Assembly (NCBI RefSeq): GCF_003952725.1
Contig: NZ_CP032509.1
Location: forward strand, 3,744,001 to 3,808,000
DNA: 64,000 nt
Origin: Georhizobium profundi
Lineage (GTDB): Bacteria > Pseudomonadota > Alphaproteobacteria > Rhizobiales > Rhizobiaceae
Reading direction: 5' to 3'
Position numbers and translations under genes: made by a program
The notes under the pieces: generated by a model
The model's database searches: none
Told to the model about the DNA's origin: nothing
Seen by the model: the letters and a program-made list of their open reading frames with translations, nothing else
Part shown: piece after piece, positions 18,040-26,946 of the stretch
Numbering within the stretch: position 1 is the first letter of the stretch
How the letters are laid out: each line of letters opens with the position of its first letter

Positions 18040-18409
18040 GCAGCATTCCTCGATTTGTTCGCGGCTTCCGTACAAACGACGAGGCTAGCCACCGCGCATT
18101 AAGAGGCGATTAACGATAAGCCCCTCGACCCCGGGCAGACGGCATAACGTTCATATCCCAGACGCCGCGGGCCGGCCAAATCACACCTCAAGACAGTAGA
18201 TGTTTGAAGGCACCAAGCTGAGGAGAGGAGGCCGGCAAAAGGGCGGATAGGCCGGTCAAGCAAAAGCGAACTCCATTCCTTTGCGATATTGGTTGGACTT
18301 ACCCGGTCGTGCCATTGTTTCGTCTGCGATCGGCAGCCATATCCTCAATCAAGCGTTCATAATTCTGCTGGTGATCTTTCGAGGATCGCCGTTGATAGGA
18401 GACAGTTCC
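18040..18409. other. Divergent gap between the transpeptidase and amino-acid ABC genes
   Basis: 370 bp with no supported gene. It must contain the promoters of both divergent units. Short plus-strand ORFs here have unlikely amino-acid content and no ribosome sites, except that the real start of the ABC binding protein at 18410 has TAGGAGA just upstream. No obvious operator was seen. Confidence 0.4.
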
Positions 18410-19174
18410 ATGTTGCTCAAGGCAATGCTCGCCGCGGCCGCCGTGGCCACCTTTACAGTTCCCTCCTACGCGCAGGAGAGCGCGGAGCCGATCACTGTTG
18501 GCATGTCGGGCGGCTATTTTCCCTTCACCTTCGTTCGGCAGGATGAACTGCAGGGCTTCGAGGTGGACCTCATGAACGCGATCGGAGAAGAACTGGGACG
18601 CGAGATTCAGTTCGAGACCATGTCGTTTTCCGGTCTTATCGGCGCGCTGCAGGCCGGCCGCATCGACACGGTCGCCAACCAGATCACGATCACGCCGGAA
18701 CGCGAGGCGACCTTCATCTTCAGCGAGCCTTATGTTTATGACGGCGCGCAGATCGTGACGCGCGAGGGCAACGAGGATACCATCTCGGGCCCGGAGGATC
18801 TCAGCGGCAAGTCCGTGGCCGTCAATCTCGGCTCCAATTTCGAGGCCCTGCTGCGCGAATTGCCCAATGCCGACGAGATCGATATCCGCACCTATGAAAG
18901 CAATATCGAGCAGGACACGGCGCTCGGCCGCGTCGACGCCTTCGTGATGGACCGCGTTTCCTCGACCCAGGTGATCAAGGAGAGCCCGCTGCCGCTGGCG
19001 CTTGCCGGAACGCCCTTCAGCGAGATCCGCAATGCCTATCCCTTCCGCGACGACGAGGAAGGGCGCGCGCTCAGGGACGATGTCAACGCGGCTCTCGACA
19101 CCCTGCGCGAAAATGGCACGCTGACGGAAATCTCGCAGAAGTGGTTCGACGCCGATATCACCAAGCCGGAGTAA
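18410..19174 (+). CDS. Polar amino-acid ABC transporter, periplasmic binding protein (cystine/FliY-like)
   Basis: 254 residues with an N-terminal signal (MLLKAMLAAAAVATFTVPSYAQE) and a type II SBP fold: ITVGMSGGYFPFTF, GFEVDLMNAIGEELG, SGLIGALQAGRIDTVANQITITPERE, then DLSGKSVAVNLGSNFE and TLTEISQKWF. The pattern is that of polar amino-acid and cystine-binding proteins. The ATG at 18410 with TAGGAGA at -13 defines the start; the ORF opening at 18281 is not used. It heads a three-gene ABC operon with the permease and ATPase next to it. Confidence 0.9.
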   Translation: MLLKAMLAAAAVATFTVPSYAQESAEPITVGMSGGYFPFTFVRQDELQGFEVDLMNAIGEELGREIQFETMSFSGLIGALQAGRIDTVANQITITPEREATFIFSEPYVYDGAQIVTREGNEDTISGPEDLSGKSVAVNLGSNFEALLRELPNADEIDIRTYESNIEQDTALGRVDAFVMDRVSSTQVIKESPLPLALAGTPFSEIRNAYPFRDDEEGRALRDDVNAALDTLRENGTLTEISQKWFDADITKPE

Positions 19175-19181
19175 GTGAGGA

Positions 19182-19856
19182 ATGCGGGCGCTCGATCTGG
19201 AGTACATGCTTGGTCTTGTGCCCGTCATCCTCGGCTATGTGCCGCTGACGCTCGCCATGGCGAGCGTTTCCATGGTGCTGGCGCTGATCATCGCGTCGCT
19301 TCTGGCCGTCGAGCGGGTCGTGCGCATTCCTGTGCTCGACCGGCTGGTCGTCCTCTTCATCAGCTTCTTCCGAGGGACGCCGCTGCTGGTGCAGCTGTTT
19401 CTGTTTTATTACGGGCTCCCGCAGGTCTTTTCCGTCCTGACGCAGATCAACGGTGTGACTGCGGCGATCATGGGCCTGACGCTGCATTTCTCTGCCTACA
19501 TGGCCGAAAGCATCCGTGCTGCGATCGTCGGCGTCGACCGAAGCCAATGGGAAGCGAGCCAGGCTGTCGGCATGACGCAAATCCAGATGATGCGTCGCAT
19601 CATCCTGCCGCAAGCGGCACGCGTCGCCGCCCCGACGCTCGTCAATTACTTCATAGACATGATCAAGGGGACGTCGCTCGCCTTCACGCTCGGCGTTACG
19701 GAGATGATGGGAGCGACCCAGAAGGAAGCGGCCGGAAGCTTCCTCTATTTCGAAGCGTTCGTCGTCGTCGCAATCCTGTACTGGATCATCGTCGAGGCAC
19801 TGTCCTTCGTCCAGCGCCTGCTTGAGGAACGGCTGAACAGGGCCTATGCGCGATGA
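19182..19856 (+). CDS. Polar amino-acid ABC transporter permease
   Basis: 224 residues, several membrane spans, and the EAA-type loop seen as SQWEASQAVGMTQIQMMRRIILPQA, which contacts the ATPase. An FRGTPLLVQLFLFYYGLP segment is typical of the HisQM/TcyB branch. The start follows 7 bp after the binding protein, and its stop overlaps the ATPase start by 4 bp (ATGA). Together they form one importer in the inner membrane. Confidence 0.92.
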   Translation: MRALDLEYMLGLVPVILGYVPLTLAMASVSMVLALIIASLLAVERVVRIPVLDRLVVLFISFFRGTPLLVQLFLFYYGLPQVFSVLTQINGVTAAIMGLTLHFSAYMAESIRAAIVGVDRSQWEASQAVGMTQIQMMRRIILPQAARVAAPTLVNYFIDMIKGTSLAFTLGVTEMMGATQKEAAGSFLYFEAFVVVAILYWIIVEALSFVQRLLEERLNRAYAR

Positions 19857-20584
19857 TCCGACTTGAAGGACTGACCAAGCGTTTCGGCAACAATACCGTG
19901 CTTGACGGCATCGATCTGCAGATCGAGGCCGGCGAGCGGATCGTCGTCATCGGGCCCTCCGGCACGGGCAAGTCGACGCTGCTGCGGTGCATCAACTTCC
20001 TCGACCGTCCCGACGCTGGAATCATCGGGATCGGCGACCTGACCGTCGACGCAGCGCGGGCGACCCGCAAAGACATCTTGGCGCTCAGGCGCCGTACCGC
20101 CTTTGTCTTCCAGAACTATTCGCTCTTTGCCAACAAGACTGCGCGGGAGAACATCACGGAGGCGCTCGTCACGGTCCACGGTCAATCGCGCGTGGATGCG
20201 GAAGCACGCGCCGACACGATCCTCAGTGAAACCGGGCTTTTGGAAAAGGCCGGATCCTATCCGGCGGCGCTTTCAGGCGGCCAGCAGCAGCGCGTCGGCA
20301 TCGGCCGGGCGATGGCGCTGAACGCGGACCTGATGCTGTTCGATGAGCCCACCTCCGCGCTCGACCCTGAATGGGTGGGCGAAGTCCTCGACCTCATGCG
20401 CCGCGTCGCCGAGAGCCGGCAAACCATGTTGATCGTTACCCACGAGATGCAGTTTGCCCGGGAAATCGCCCATCGCGTGATCTTCATGGAAGGTGGGCGC
20501 ATCGTCGAACAGGGACCGCCGGAAGCGATCTTCGATGATCCGCAGGATCAGCGCACCCGCGATTTTCTGCGCAGGGTCACTTGA
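19853..20584 (+). CDS. Polar amino-acid ABC transporter ATP-binding protein
   Basis: 243 residues with Walker A GPSGTGKST, Q-loop FQNYSLFANKTARENI, signature LSGGQQQRVGIGRA, Walker B LMLFDEPTSALDPE and H-loop IVTHEMQFAREI. The sequence is that of the GlnQ/TcyC class that drives amino-acid import. It is the third gene of the operon and is translationally coupled to the permease. The gene is convergent with the LuxR gene that ends 44 bp downstream. Confidence 0.93.
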   Translation: MIRLEGLTKRFGNNTVLDGIDLQIEAGERIVVIGPSGTGKSTLLRCINFLDRPDAGIIGIGDLTVDAARATRKDILALRRRTAFVFQNYSLFANKTARENITEALVTVHGQSRVDAEARADTILSETGLLEKAGSYPAALSGGQQQRVGIGRAMALNADLMLFDEPTSALDPEWVGEVLDLMRRVAESRQTMLIVTHEMQFAREIAHRVIFMEGGRIVEQGPPEAIFDDPQDQRTRDFLRRVT

Positions 20585-20627
20585 GCCTGGATCGATGGTC
20601 GGCGCATCGACAGCTTTCGGCGACGCC

Positions 20628-21782
20628 TCATTTCCAACGATCGCCGCTCGCTTGGGCAGCGGCGAGCGCCTGAGACGCGTGATCCAATGCCCACTCACGA
20701 TGCGGTATTCCGAGAAGCAGTGACACGAGCTTGGACTGTCGATTGACGCCGGTCTTGCGATAGATGCTCTTCAAATGGGTCCGCACGGTCTCTTGCCCGA
20801 TACCGAGAGCCGCGGCGATGTCGCCCACCTTCTCCCCGCCAACCACGCGTTGCGCGATGCGCCCTTCCGCTGGGGTAAGATCGAACAGGCCGCAGATGAC
20901 GCGCGCGTCCGGCGGTCCGACCTGCCCTACGGCTGTCGCGATCAGAATTGCGGTGGCAGGCCCGAAGATGTCACGTGCATCGCGCCGAACGGGCAGAAGC
21001 TGCAAGACGAGGACCGGTTCTCCGAAATCGGCCGCGATCGGTATGGACTGGACGACCGGTGCGTCTTGATGCTTTAGCCCAAGGAGCGCCGCCTGAAGCA
21101 GATCTTTCGCTGCGGCGTCCTTCACTATCAGATAGTCGCGCGCACCCACCCGGAGGCGCGGCGCAAACTTCTCCATGTCGGCGTTCATCGACAGGACCTT
21201 GCCTGACAAGGTGAGGACGGCAGCCGCCAGTCCGACGGTCGACAGGGTCTGGGTAATGTTCTGTGCCTGACTGAAGGCCAAGCGCGTTGCCAAGAAGGAT
21301 GCACGGGCAAGGTCGGGCTTGAGCGCATCCATCCGATCGGCATCCGTGGCAGCGAAAGGCCCGTCTGCCGTGCGTCGAAGAATGCTGGTCACCAGCATTG
21401 CACCCGACGGCTCCGCGATGGCGCAGCCCATCTCCCATCCCAGCCCGATCGGCTCCAGCAATTCGATCCGAATCGGGTCTCGTGCCAGTTCCTCATCGGT
21501 CAGAAGGTCGATGTCCCGCATGAAGGTTCCCGGCGCTCGGGTGAGGGCGCGCGCGGGCCGAATATTGCGAAGCCGGAGATCACTTGCACCATACCGTTCC
21601 ATCTGTTCGGCGATCGCCGCGCTCGACACCCAGCGCGCCATCCCGTCCGGTGAAATGCAGATGATTGCCGTAGAGAAAGCACCGATACCCGCGCTGATGC
21701 GTTCGCATACGCCTGGCCAGAGTTCAGGGATGACGGCGGCTTCATAGAGCCGATCTACCAGCGGGCCTTCCCACTTAGACAT
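20628..21782 (-). CDS. LuxR-family transcriptional regulator
   Basis: 384 residues. The C-terminus is a LuxR/FixJ helix-turn-helix (LTPAEGRIAQRVVGGEKVGDIAAALGIGQETVRTHLKSIYRKTGVNRQSKL). The N-terminal 310 residues show PAS/GAF-like segments (MCAIAEPSGAMLVTS, STVGLAAAVLTLSGKVLSMNADM) without a clear ligand motif. The ATG at 21782 has GAGGAG about 10 bases upstream; the longer frame to 21872 is rejected. It is divergent from a small exported protein and has two inverted repeats in the shared gap, so autoregulation is likely. What signal it senses is unknown. Confidence 0.85.
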   Translation of the reverse strand: MSKWEGPLVDRLYEAAVIPELWPGVCERISAGIGAFSTAIICISPDGMARWVSSAAIAEQMERYGASDLRLRNIRPARALTRAPGTFMRDIDLLTDEELARDPIRIELLEPIGLGWEMGCAIAEPSGAMLVTSILRRTADGPFAATDADRMDALKPDLARASFLATRLAFSQAQNITQTLSTVGLAAAVLTLSGKVLSMNADMEKFAPRLRVGARDYLIVKDAAAKDLLQAALLGLKHQDAPVVQSIPIAADFGEPVLVLQLLPVRRDARDIFGPATAILIATAVGQVGPPDARVICGLFDLTPAEGRIAQRVVGGEKVGDIAAALGIGQETVRTHLKSIYRKTGVNRQSKLVSLLLGIPHREWALDHASQALAAAQASGDRWK

Positions 21783-21796
21783 TGCGAACGATCTCC

Positions 21797-21851
21797 TCAC
21801 CCGAACGGGTGAAGACGACATTACCGCACCCATGCTTACTGCAGCGTAAGC
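21797..21851. promoter_or_regulatory. Two inverted repeats in the luxR divergent promoter
   Basis: TCACCCG-AA-CGGGTGA (21797-21812) is a perfect 7-bp-arm palindrome that overlaps the luxR ribosome site, and GCTTAC-TGCAGC-GTAAGC (21834-21851) has 6-bp perfect arms. Both lie between the luxR start (21782) and the start of the exported protein gene (21899). Either could be a binding site for the LuxR regulator; this is inference from position. Confidence 0.45.
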
Positions 21852-21898
21852 GCAAGGCGCGCGGTCGACCAACGTTCCATCGTATTCTGGGGGAAAAG

Positions 21899-22177
21899 AT
21901 GTTTGTGAGACTATCCATTCTGGGAGCGCTTGGCTGTTTAGCCGGGCTGATTTCTGCGAACGAACAAGCAGAGGCGCAGGAGTGCCAGGTTACCCTGGAG
22001 GAAAGCCATCAGTTCTATAACGGATGCCCCTACACCGTCTTCGTCACCTACGAGGCCATCTGTCAGGACCACACTTTCCGGGAATTGGGGAAAGGTCCGA
22101 TCCAGCCCGGCAACTATTCCGATGCCGTGGTCGGCGGGCGGTTCTGCTCCTACAACTGGGGTTGGCGCGCATACTGA
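21899..22177 (+). CDS. Small exported cysteine-containing protein, unknown function
   Basis: 92 residues: signal peptide (MFVRLSILGALGCLAGLISANEQAEAQE) then a roughly 65-residue mature domain with four cysteines (ECQVT, YNGCPY, AICQDH, RFCSYN) and many aromatic residues, which fits a disulfide-bonded periplasmic or secreted peptide. ATG at 21899 with GGGGAAAAG upstream; the ORF opening at 21782 has no ribosome site. It is divergent from the LuxR gene. No family is recognised. Confidence 0.6.
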   Translation: MFVRLSILGALGCLAGLISANEQAEAQECQVTLEESHQFYNGCPYTVFVTYEAICQDHTFRELGKGPIQPGNYSDAVVGGRFCSYNWGWRAY

Positions 22178-22297
22178 GCTGGAGATATCGAAGCAGTCGT
22201 GCGGCAGCCTCAAGCCTCAGCAGGGTCGAATGCCGAGAGCGTCGCCAGGCAGCACAAAAACCGCATATCTCTCGCTGACCCAAACTGGAGCTGGATC

Positions 22298-22771
22298 GTG
22301 CGCTTCATCTCTTTCATCTGCACCTTGTTCTTCGTCGCACCGGCCCTTGCCTTCCCTGCCGTCGGCGACAAGGTCGTGTTCGACGGCACGTACACCAGCC
22401 CCGACGGTTTGGTGGTCGTTTTCACACAGACCATGGAAATTGTTGCCTTCGATGCCAGCACCGAGATCTTCACCTTCTCGAACACCTTCGTTTCATCCGG
22501 TAAGCCGATACAAAACACGGTAACAACCCCGGCCAGCGAAATGGTGAGCGACGTCAAAGTCCGTGAGGTGCTCGGTGGCTGTGAAGCGGCGGGCGGGACG
22601 ATCGAGGACATTCGCGTGCCAGCCGGAACGTTCAGGACATGTCGCTCGTCGAAACAGGATGGAGGCACGGTATGGACGGCAGACGTTCCCTTTGGCCTCG
22701 TCAAACAGATCTACTTCGATGGCGAGGACCGCGTTGAAGTCGAATTGCGCGGCTTGCACGCAGGCCAATAG
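22298..22771 (+). CDS. Exported protein of unknown function
   Basis: 157 residues with a signal peptide (FISFICTLFFVAPALAFP) and a beta-rich mature domain (VGDKVVFDGTYTSPDG, TVTTPASEMVSDVKV, DVPFGLVKQIYFDG). Two cysteines (GGC and RTC) may pair. The start is GTG at 22298 with TGGAG upstream; the frame from 22199 is not supported. It may be co-expressed with the preceding small exported protein, and no family is recognised. Confidence 0.55.
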   Translation: MRFISFICTLFFVAPALAFPAVGDKVVFDGTYTSPDGLVVVFTQTMEIVAFDASTEIFTFSNTFVSSGKPIQNTVTTPASEMVSDVKVREVLGGCEAAGGTIEDIRVPAGTFRTCRSSKQDGGTVWTADVPFGLVKQIYFDGEDRVEVELRGLHAGQ

Positions 22772-22874
22772 GTTTTGGCGGGGCCCACAGACCTTGTGAA
22801 AGCCACCACTGAAGCGTGGGAGCAACGGCTTCCGGGTTGACGCTAAAAGCGAGGCTGCCGCATGTCGATCTGCT

Positions 22875-23651
22875 TCAAGGCGGGGATAGCCTGATCCAGA
22901 CGGGCGCGTGGTCGCTGGCGCCTTCAAGCCCCCTCACCGCGCGATCGACTCCCGCATCTTCCAGCTTTTCGCGCAGGTTGCGGCTCAGAAGCAAATGGTC
23001 GAGGCGCAGCCCGGCATCGCGCGGCCAGCGCATGCGTTTGTAGTGCCAGAAGGTGTAGATGCGCTCGTCGGGATAGCAATGGCGCAGAGCGTCGAGCCAG
23101 CTGCGGCCGATGAGGCTTCGATAGGCGGCACGGCTTTCGGGCTGGATCAGGGCGTCGTCATCCCAGGATTTCGTCGGATAGATGTCGAGATCGGTCGGCG
23201 CGACATTGTAGTCGCCCGCAAGGACGACCGGCGCGCCGGATTTGCGGAGCTCTGTGGCATGCTTCTTCAGCCGGGCGAGCCAGGCAAGCTTGTAATCGAA
23301 TTTGGGTCCGGGCTGCGGGTTGCCGTTCGGCGCATAGATCGAGGCGATGAGGATGCCGGAGACGGCCGCCTCGATGTAGCGGGCCTGCTGGTCGGCCGGA
23401 TCACCCGGCAGGCTGCGGCGGGTCACCACCGGCGCGCCGACGCGCGAGAGCACGGCGACGCCGTTCCAGCTCTTCTGCCCGGACCAAACCGCATCATAAC
23501 CCGCTTGTGCAATCGCCTCTTGCGGGAAGGCACCCTGCTCCGCCTTCAGCTCCTGCAGGCAGACGATGTCCGGTTGCGCGACCTCTAGCCACGCGATGAG
23601 ATTTGGCAATCGCTTGTTGACGCCATTGATGTTGAAGGTGGCGATCTTCAT
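22875..23651 (-). CDS. xth: Exodeoxyribonuclease III (AP endonuclease)
   Basis: 258 residues of the EEP nuclease family: E34 in CLQELKAEQG binds the metal, with GDYNVAPTDLDI and the terminal SDHAPVW (D247-H248) completing the active site. It removes abasic-site strands and 3' blocks in base-excision repair. The ATG at 23651 overlaps the stop of the alpha/beta hydrolase by 4 bp, so the two are translationally coupled. Length and motifs are normal for the family. Confidence 0.92.
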   Translation of the reverse strand: MKIATFNINGVNKRLPNLIAWLEVAQPDIVCLQELKAEQGAFPQEAIAQAGYDAVWSGQKSWNGVAVLSRVGAPVVTRRSLPGDPADQQARYIEAAVSGILIASIYAPNGNPQPGPKFDYKLAWLARLKKHATELRKSGAPVVLAGDYNVAPTDLDIYPTKSWDDDALIQPESRAAYRSLIGRSWLDALRHCYPDERIYTFWHYKRMRWPRDAGLRLDHLLLSRNLREKLEDAGVDRAVRGLEGASDHAPVWIRLSPP

Positions 23652-24283
23652 GGACGCAGCATGCGCTCAGCCCAGTTTCGCGTCGTTTGGGCCAGCGTCG
23701 CGAGATGGTCGGACAGTGTGAAGCCGGAAAGCTTCTTGCGCGGCTTCAGATCGTGATCGCCGTCTTCGAGCCACAGCACCTCGATCCGATCCGAGAGCGC
23801 ATAGGTCGCGACTTCCGCCCGCGTGCCGAAGGGATCGCGCGTGCCCTGGCAGATCAGCGCCGGGGTTTCGAGCCGTTCGAGATGAGCCGTGCGCAATTGC
23901 TCAGGCTTCGTGGGCGGGTGGAAGGGGTAACCGAGACACACCAGGCCGGTGACGGTGCCTTCGTCGTGGAGCTCGTCGGCGATCATCGATGCGACCCGGC
24001 CTCCCATCGACTTGCCGCCGATGATCAGCGCCCCGTCGCAGTCGAGTGCCGCCACCGCTTGGCGGTATTCGTCCTGCAACCGTTCGGCTTTCGGCGGTGG
24101 GCTGCGCTTCCCCTGACGGCGGGCTGCCATATAGCCGAATTCGAACCGCGCGACGCGGAACCCGGCCCGCACCAGGGCCTCGGTGATGGCGTTCATCGCG
24201 TCGGAATCCATCGGCGCGCCCGCACCATGTGCGAGAAGGAGCGTCGCGAAGGCGTCGTCCGGGCCCTCGATGAAAAGTGACAT
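23648..24283 (-). CDS. Alpha/beta hydrolase (dienelactone hydrolase/Tex30-like)
   Basis: 211 residues with an alpha/beta-hydrolase core: LAHGAGAPMDS (oxyanion strand), GGKSMGG (nucleophile S92), and a late DGDHDL (catalytic acid and histidine region). The layout is the short KANL3/Tex30-like branch, whose substrates are unknown. It lies upstream of xth and overlaps it. Start ATG at 24283 has GGGGATC upstream. Confidence 0.8.
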   Translation of the reverse strand: MSLFIEGPDDAFATLLLAHGAGAPMDSDAMNAITEALVRAGFRVARFEFGYMAARRQGKRSPPPKAERLQDEYRQAVAALDCDGALIIGGKSMGGRVASMIADELHDEGTVTGLVCLGYPFHPPTKPEQLRTAHLERLETPALICQGTRDPFGTRAEVATYALSDRIEVLWLEDGDHDLKPRKKLSGFTLSDHLATLAQTTRNWAERMLRP

Positions 24284-24544
24284 GCGCGATCCCCTGTTCG
24301 ATGATCGCTAACGTCCAGCCAGCCTATGGGTTTCGTTCTGGCAACCGCAGCCAATCTCAAAGAAGTTGCGTTTGTTCTGCTGGCGAGGGTGCTGCGCCGT
24401 CAACATGTCGGCGTCGCGATTGAGGCTACCATCTCTGCGGGTGATCCTCATCGCCGATTGAACAGTGCACGCGGCTGAGATTTCCTTTTACTCTTGGGTC
24501 TCGACCATCAGCGGCTCTTAAAGCCGCCAATATGGGGACTGTTC

Positions 24545-24895
24545 ATGTCCGGCCACCGCATCTTCTCGATGAAGTTCTCGAAGGTCTATCCGCTTTATGT
24601 GCAGAAGGCGGAACGCAAGCAGCGGACGAAGGGCGAGGTCGATCGGGTGATTTGCTGGCTTACCGGCTATGATCTGGCTGAGCTGGAACGGCATATCGAA
24701 CTGGAAACCGACATCGAATCCTTCTTCGAGCAGGCGCCCGCGTTCAATCCGAAGAGTGCGCTCATCACCGGCGTCGTCTGCGGCGTCCGCGTGGAAGCGG
24801 TCGAAGATCCGTTGATGCAGAAAATCCGTTATCTGGACAAGCTGGTCGACGAGCTCGCGAAGGGCAAGGCGATGGAGAGTATCCTGCGAGAATGA
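24545..24895 (+). CDS. DUF2200-family protein
   Basis: 116 residues. The pattern [37 protein letters not shown] and [25 protein letters not shown] is that of the DUF2200 family, mostly from Proteobacteria and Firmicutes. Function unknown; a small cytoplasmic alpha/beta protein. ATG at 24545 with GGGGA upstream gives a normal length. It is convergent with the response regulator and no partner gene is evident. Confidence 0.85.
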   Translation: MSGHRIFSMKFSKVYPLYVQKAERKQRTKGEVDRVICWLTGYDLAELERHIELETDIESFFEQAPAFNPKSALITGVVCGVRVEAVEDPLMQKIRYLDKLVDELAKGKAMESILRE

Positions 24896-24916
24896 TCGCA
24901 ACTGCAGGCGCGTGGC

Positions 24917-25585
24917 TTATCCGGCTTGCCATTCGGCAATCTGCTTCTCATAGGCCTTGGCGATGAGGGTCGCCTCGGTGCGATTGCGCACTTTGAGTTT
25001 ACCGAAAATGCCGGTGAGATGTGACTTGACTGCCTTCTCCCCAACTTGAAGCGTCGTTGCCACTTCCCGGTTGCTTAGGCCCCTGGCGACGAGGCTCAAC
25101 ACCGAACGTTCGCGTGGCGTGAGGCTTTCCAGTGCTGTCCACTGGGGATCGACTTGGTCGCGCCGCCTTGCGCGCGCCAGAAGTGCCAGGGCAAGTTTCG
25201 GCGCCATATGCGTCTGACCGGACGCGACATTCTGGACGGCGGAAATCAGTTCGCGGGCGGAGGTGCCTTTCAGGATGTAGCCGATGGCGCCAGCCTCCAC
25301 CGCATCGAAGACATCGTCGTCGTTCTCGGAGACGGTCAACATGACCACCTTGGTCTCCGGCACGGATTGCGTGATCGCCCGTGCGGCTTCGATCCCTCCT
25401 CCGGGCATGGAGACATCGATCAGCGCGATATCGGGACGCAGCCTTTCAGCCAGCGCCTCGGCTTCATCGGCGGAACTGCCTTCCGCGATGACACGGATGT
25501 GAGGATCCAGTGCCAGCGATTGGACGACGCCTGCGCGGAAGATGGAGTGATCGTCGACGACGATGACGGAAACCGATCGGGCCAT
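24917..25585 (-). CDS. NarL/FixJ-type response regulator
   Basis: 222 residues: receiver domain with phospho-acceptor D57 (ALIDVSMPGG), the acidic pair D11-D12 in VVDDHSIF and K in YILKG; then a LuxR helix-turn-helix (LTPRERSVLSLVARGLSNREVATTLQVGEKAVKSHL). The start overlaps the sensor kinase stop by one base (TAATG), so the pair is co-translated. It is the likely DNA-binding output that controls nearby genes such as the divergent peroxidase. Confidence 0.92.
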   Translation of the reverse strand: MARSVSVIVVDDHSIFRAGVVQSLALDPHIRVIAEGSSADEAEALAERLRPDIALIDVSMPGGGIEAARAITQSVPETKVVMLTVSENDDDVFDAVEAGAIGYILKGTSARELISAVQNVASGQTHMAPKLALALLARARRRDQVDPQWTALESLTPRERSVLSLVARGLSNREVATTLQVGEKAVKSHLTGIFGKLKVRNRTEATLIAKAYEKQIAEWQAG

Positions 25586-26946
25586 TAAGCAGTCTCTTTC
25601 AGCAAGGTCATTTCAAGTCTCGTGGGCATTTGCCCGTCATGGGCGATCGTGAAGGTCCCGCCCAGACTTTCGACGCGCTCCTTGAGGCCGGAGATACCGA
25701 GGCCGGGCCGACCGTCCCATGATGCGCTGTTCTCGTTCGGCAGGTTGGATACGCTGACACGCACCGTCTCCGCATCAATATCGCAGCAGGCCGTGGTCGC
25801 CGTTCCAGGTGCATGGCGGTGCACATTCCAGAGCGCCTCCTGCAGAAAGCGGTAGACGCAGATCTTGAACGATCGCGACAGCACCGGATCGTCGATGGTG
25901 ATGAACCGGTCGACCTTGTTCCCTGTGCGTTCCTCATGGGCGCCGATGGCCGCGTCGATGAGTTTCGGGACAGGCATCCGATCGAGATCGGGCAGGACGA
26001 GGCCCTGTGACATGTTGCGGATTTCGCCGACGGCTTCGACAAGCGCCCGCTCGACGTCCTCGATCATCGCCGAGCGCTCCGCGATGGACCGCGCGCGTCT
26101 GATCTGCTCGAGTTTCAGCGTTGAATAGCTGATCAGTTGAGCCGGGCCGTCATGCAGGTCAGCGCCGATACGGCGATAGGCCTTCTCCTCGCGCTCGACG
26201 AGGCGGGCGGTCGCCGATTGCACAGCATCCTTCAGGCGCCGAACCTCTTCGAGCGCACGCTCCGTTTCCTCGATGCGCTCGACCAGCCCGCGCTGCTGCG
26301 CCCGGATGATCGCGTTGCCGCGCATGACGACCGTCAGCAAACCGGCCATGACCAGCAACGCAAGCGTGACGACGAGTGCCCAGTTGCGCCGCGTCGCGAA
26401 GTCCAGTTCCTGGCGCACCGCCTCCGCACTTTCATGGATTTCGGCCACCGCGATGATCGTCCCCCCGCCGAGATCGCGGATCGGCGTGTAGATCTCGAGA
26501 TATTCTTCGTCGAGTTGGCGCACCGTATGTTCCTGCGCCCTCAGATCCGTGAAGTCGGACGCGATCTCGCCTTCGAAAGCGACTGCGAGGCTGGGCGGCG
26601 GCGGGTAGCTTCGGCCGATCATCTCGCGGTGATTCGAATAGACGATCGTGCCGTCGGCTTTCCATATCTCGATGAAGGGGAATCGGTCGCGCAGCACAGG
26701 GTCGAGGAACGTGCGATCAAGAGCTTCAATCGCGGTATCCTGAAGAGCGGCAGCAACAGTGAGATCCTGCACGTGCGGCGTAACGATGCTGTCGACGAAA
26801 AGTGCGGTCGATGATGCAGCCGTGCCGAGCACGTTGCGGGTGATGAGCGTCGTGCTCATCCAGCCGACAAGCGCCGTGGTTGCGATGACGACGGCGCCGC
26901 CAAACAGCGCGAAACGCTTCGCTATATCGGCATCCAGTACCAGCAT
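25585..26946 (-). CDS. HisKA_3-type sensor histidine kinase
   Basis: 453 residues. Two membrane spans (about 11-35 and 188-208) flank a periplasmic sensor domain of about 150 residues with Cache-like features (IEIWKADGTIVYSNHRE, TDLRAQEHTVRQLDEEYLE). A coiled coil (IEETERALEEVRRLKDAVQ) leads into the HisKA_3 box with phosphorylated H265 (RRIGADLHDGPAQL), then the HATPase domain with N-box QEALWNVHRHA and G-box GLGISGLKERVESLGG. The start at 26946 fits the family; the open frame to 27084 would run across a regulatory palindrome. It pairs with the NarL-type regulator and is divergent from the giant peroxidase. Confidence 0.9.
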   Translation of the reverse strand: MLVLDADIAKRFALFGGAVVIATTALVGWMSTTLITRNVLGTAASSTALFVDSIVTPHVQDLTVAAALQDTAIEALDRTFLDPVLRDRFPFIEIWKADGTIVYSNHREMIGRSYPPPPSLAVAFEGEIASDFTDLRAQEHTVRQLDEEYLEIYTPIRDLGGGTIIAVAEIHESAEAVRQELDFATRRNWALVVTLALLVMAGLLTVVMRGNAIIRAQQRGLVERIEETERALEEVRRLKDAVQSATARLVEREEKAYRRIGADLHDGPAQLISYSTLKLEQIRRARSIAERSAMIEDVERALVEAVGEIRNMSQGLVLPDLDRMPVPKLIDAAIGAHEERTGNKVDRFITIDDPVLSRSFKICVYRFLQEALWNVHRHAPGTATTACCDIDAETVRVSVSNLPNENSASWDGRPGLGISGLKERVESLGGTFTIAHDGQMPTRLEMTLLKETA

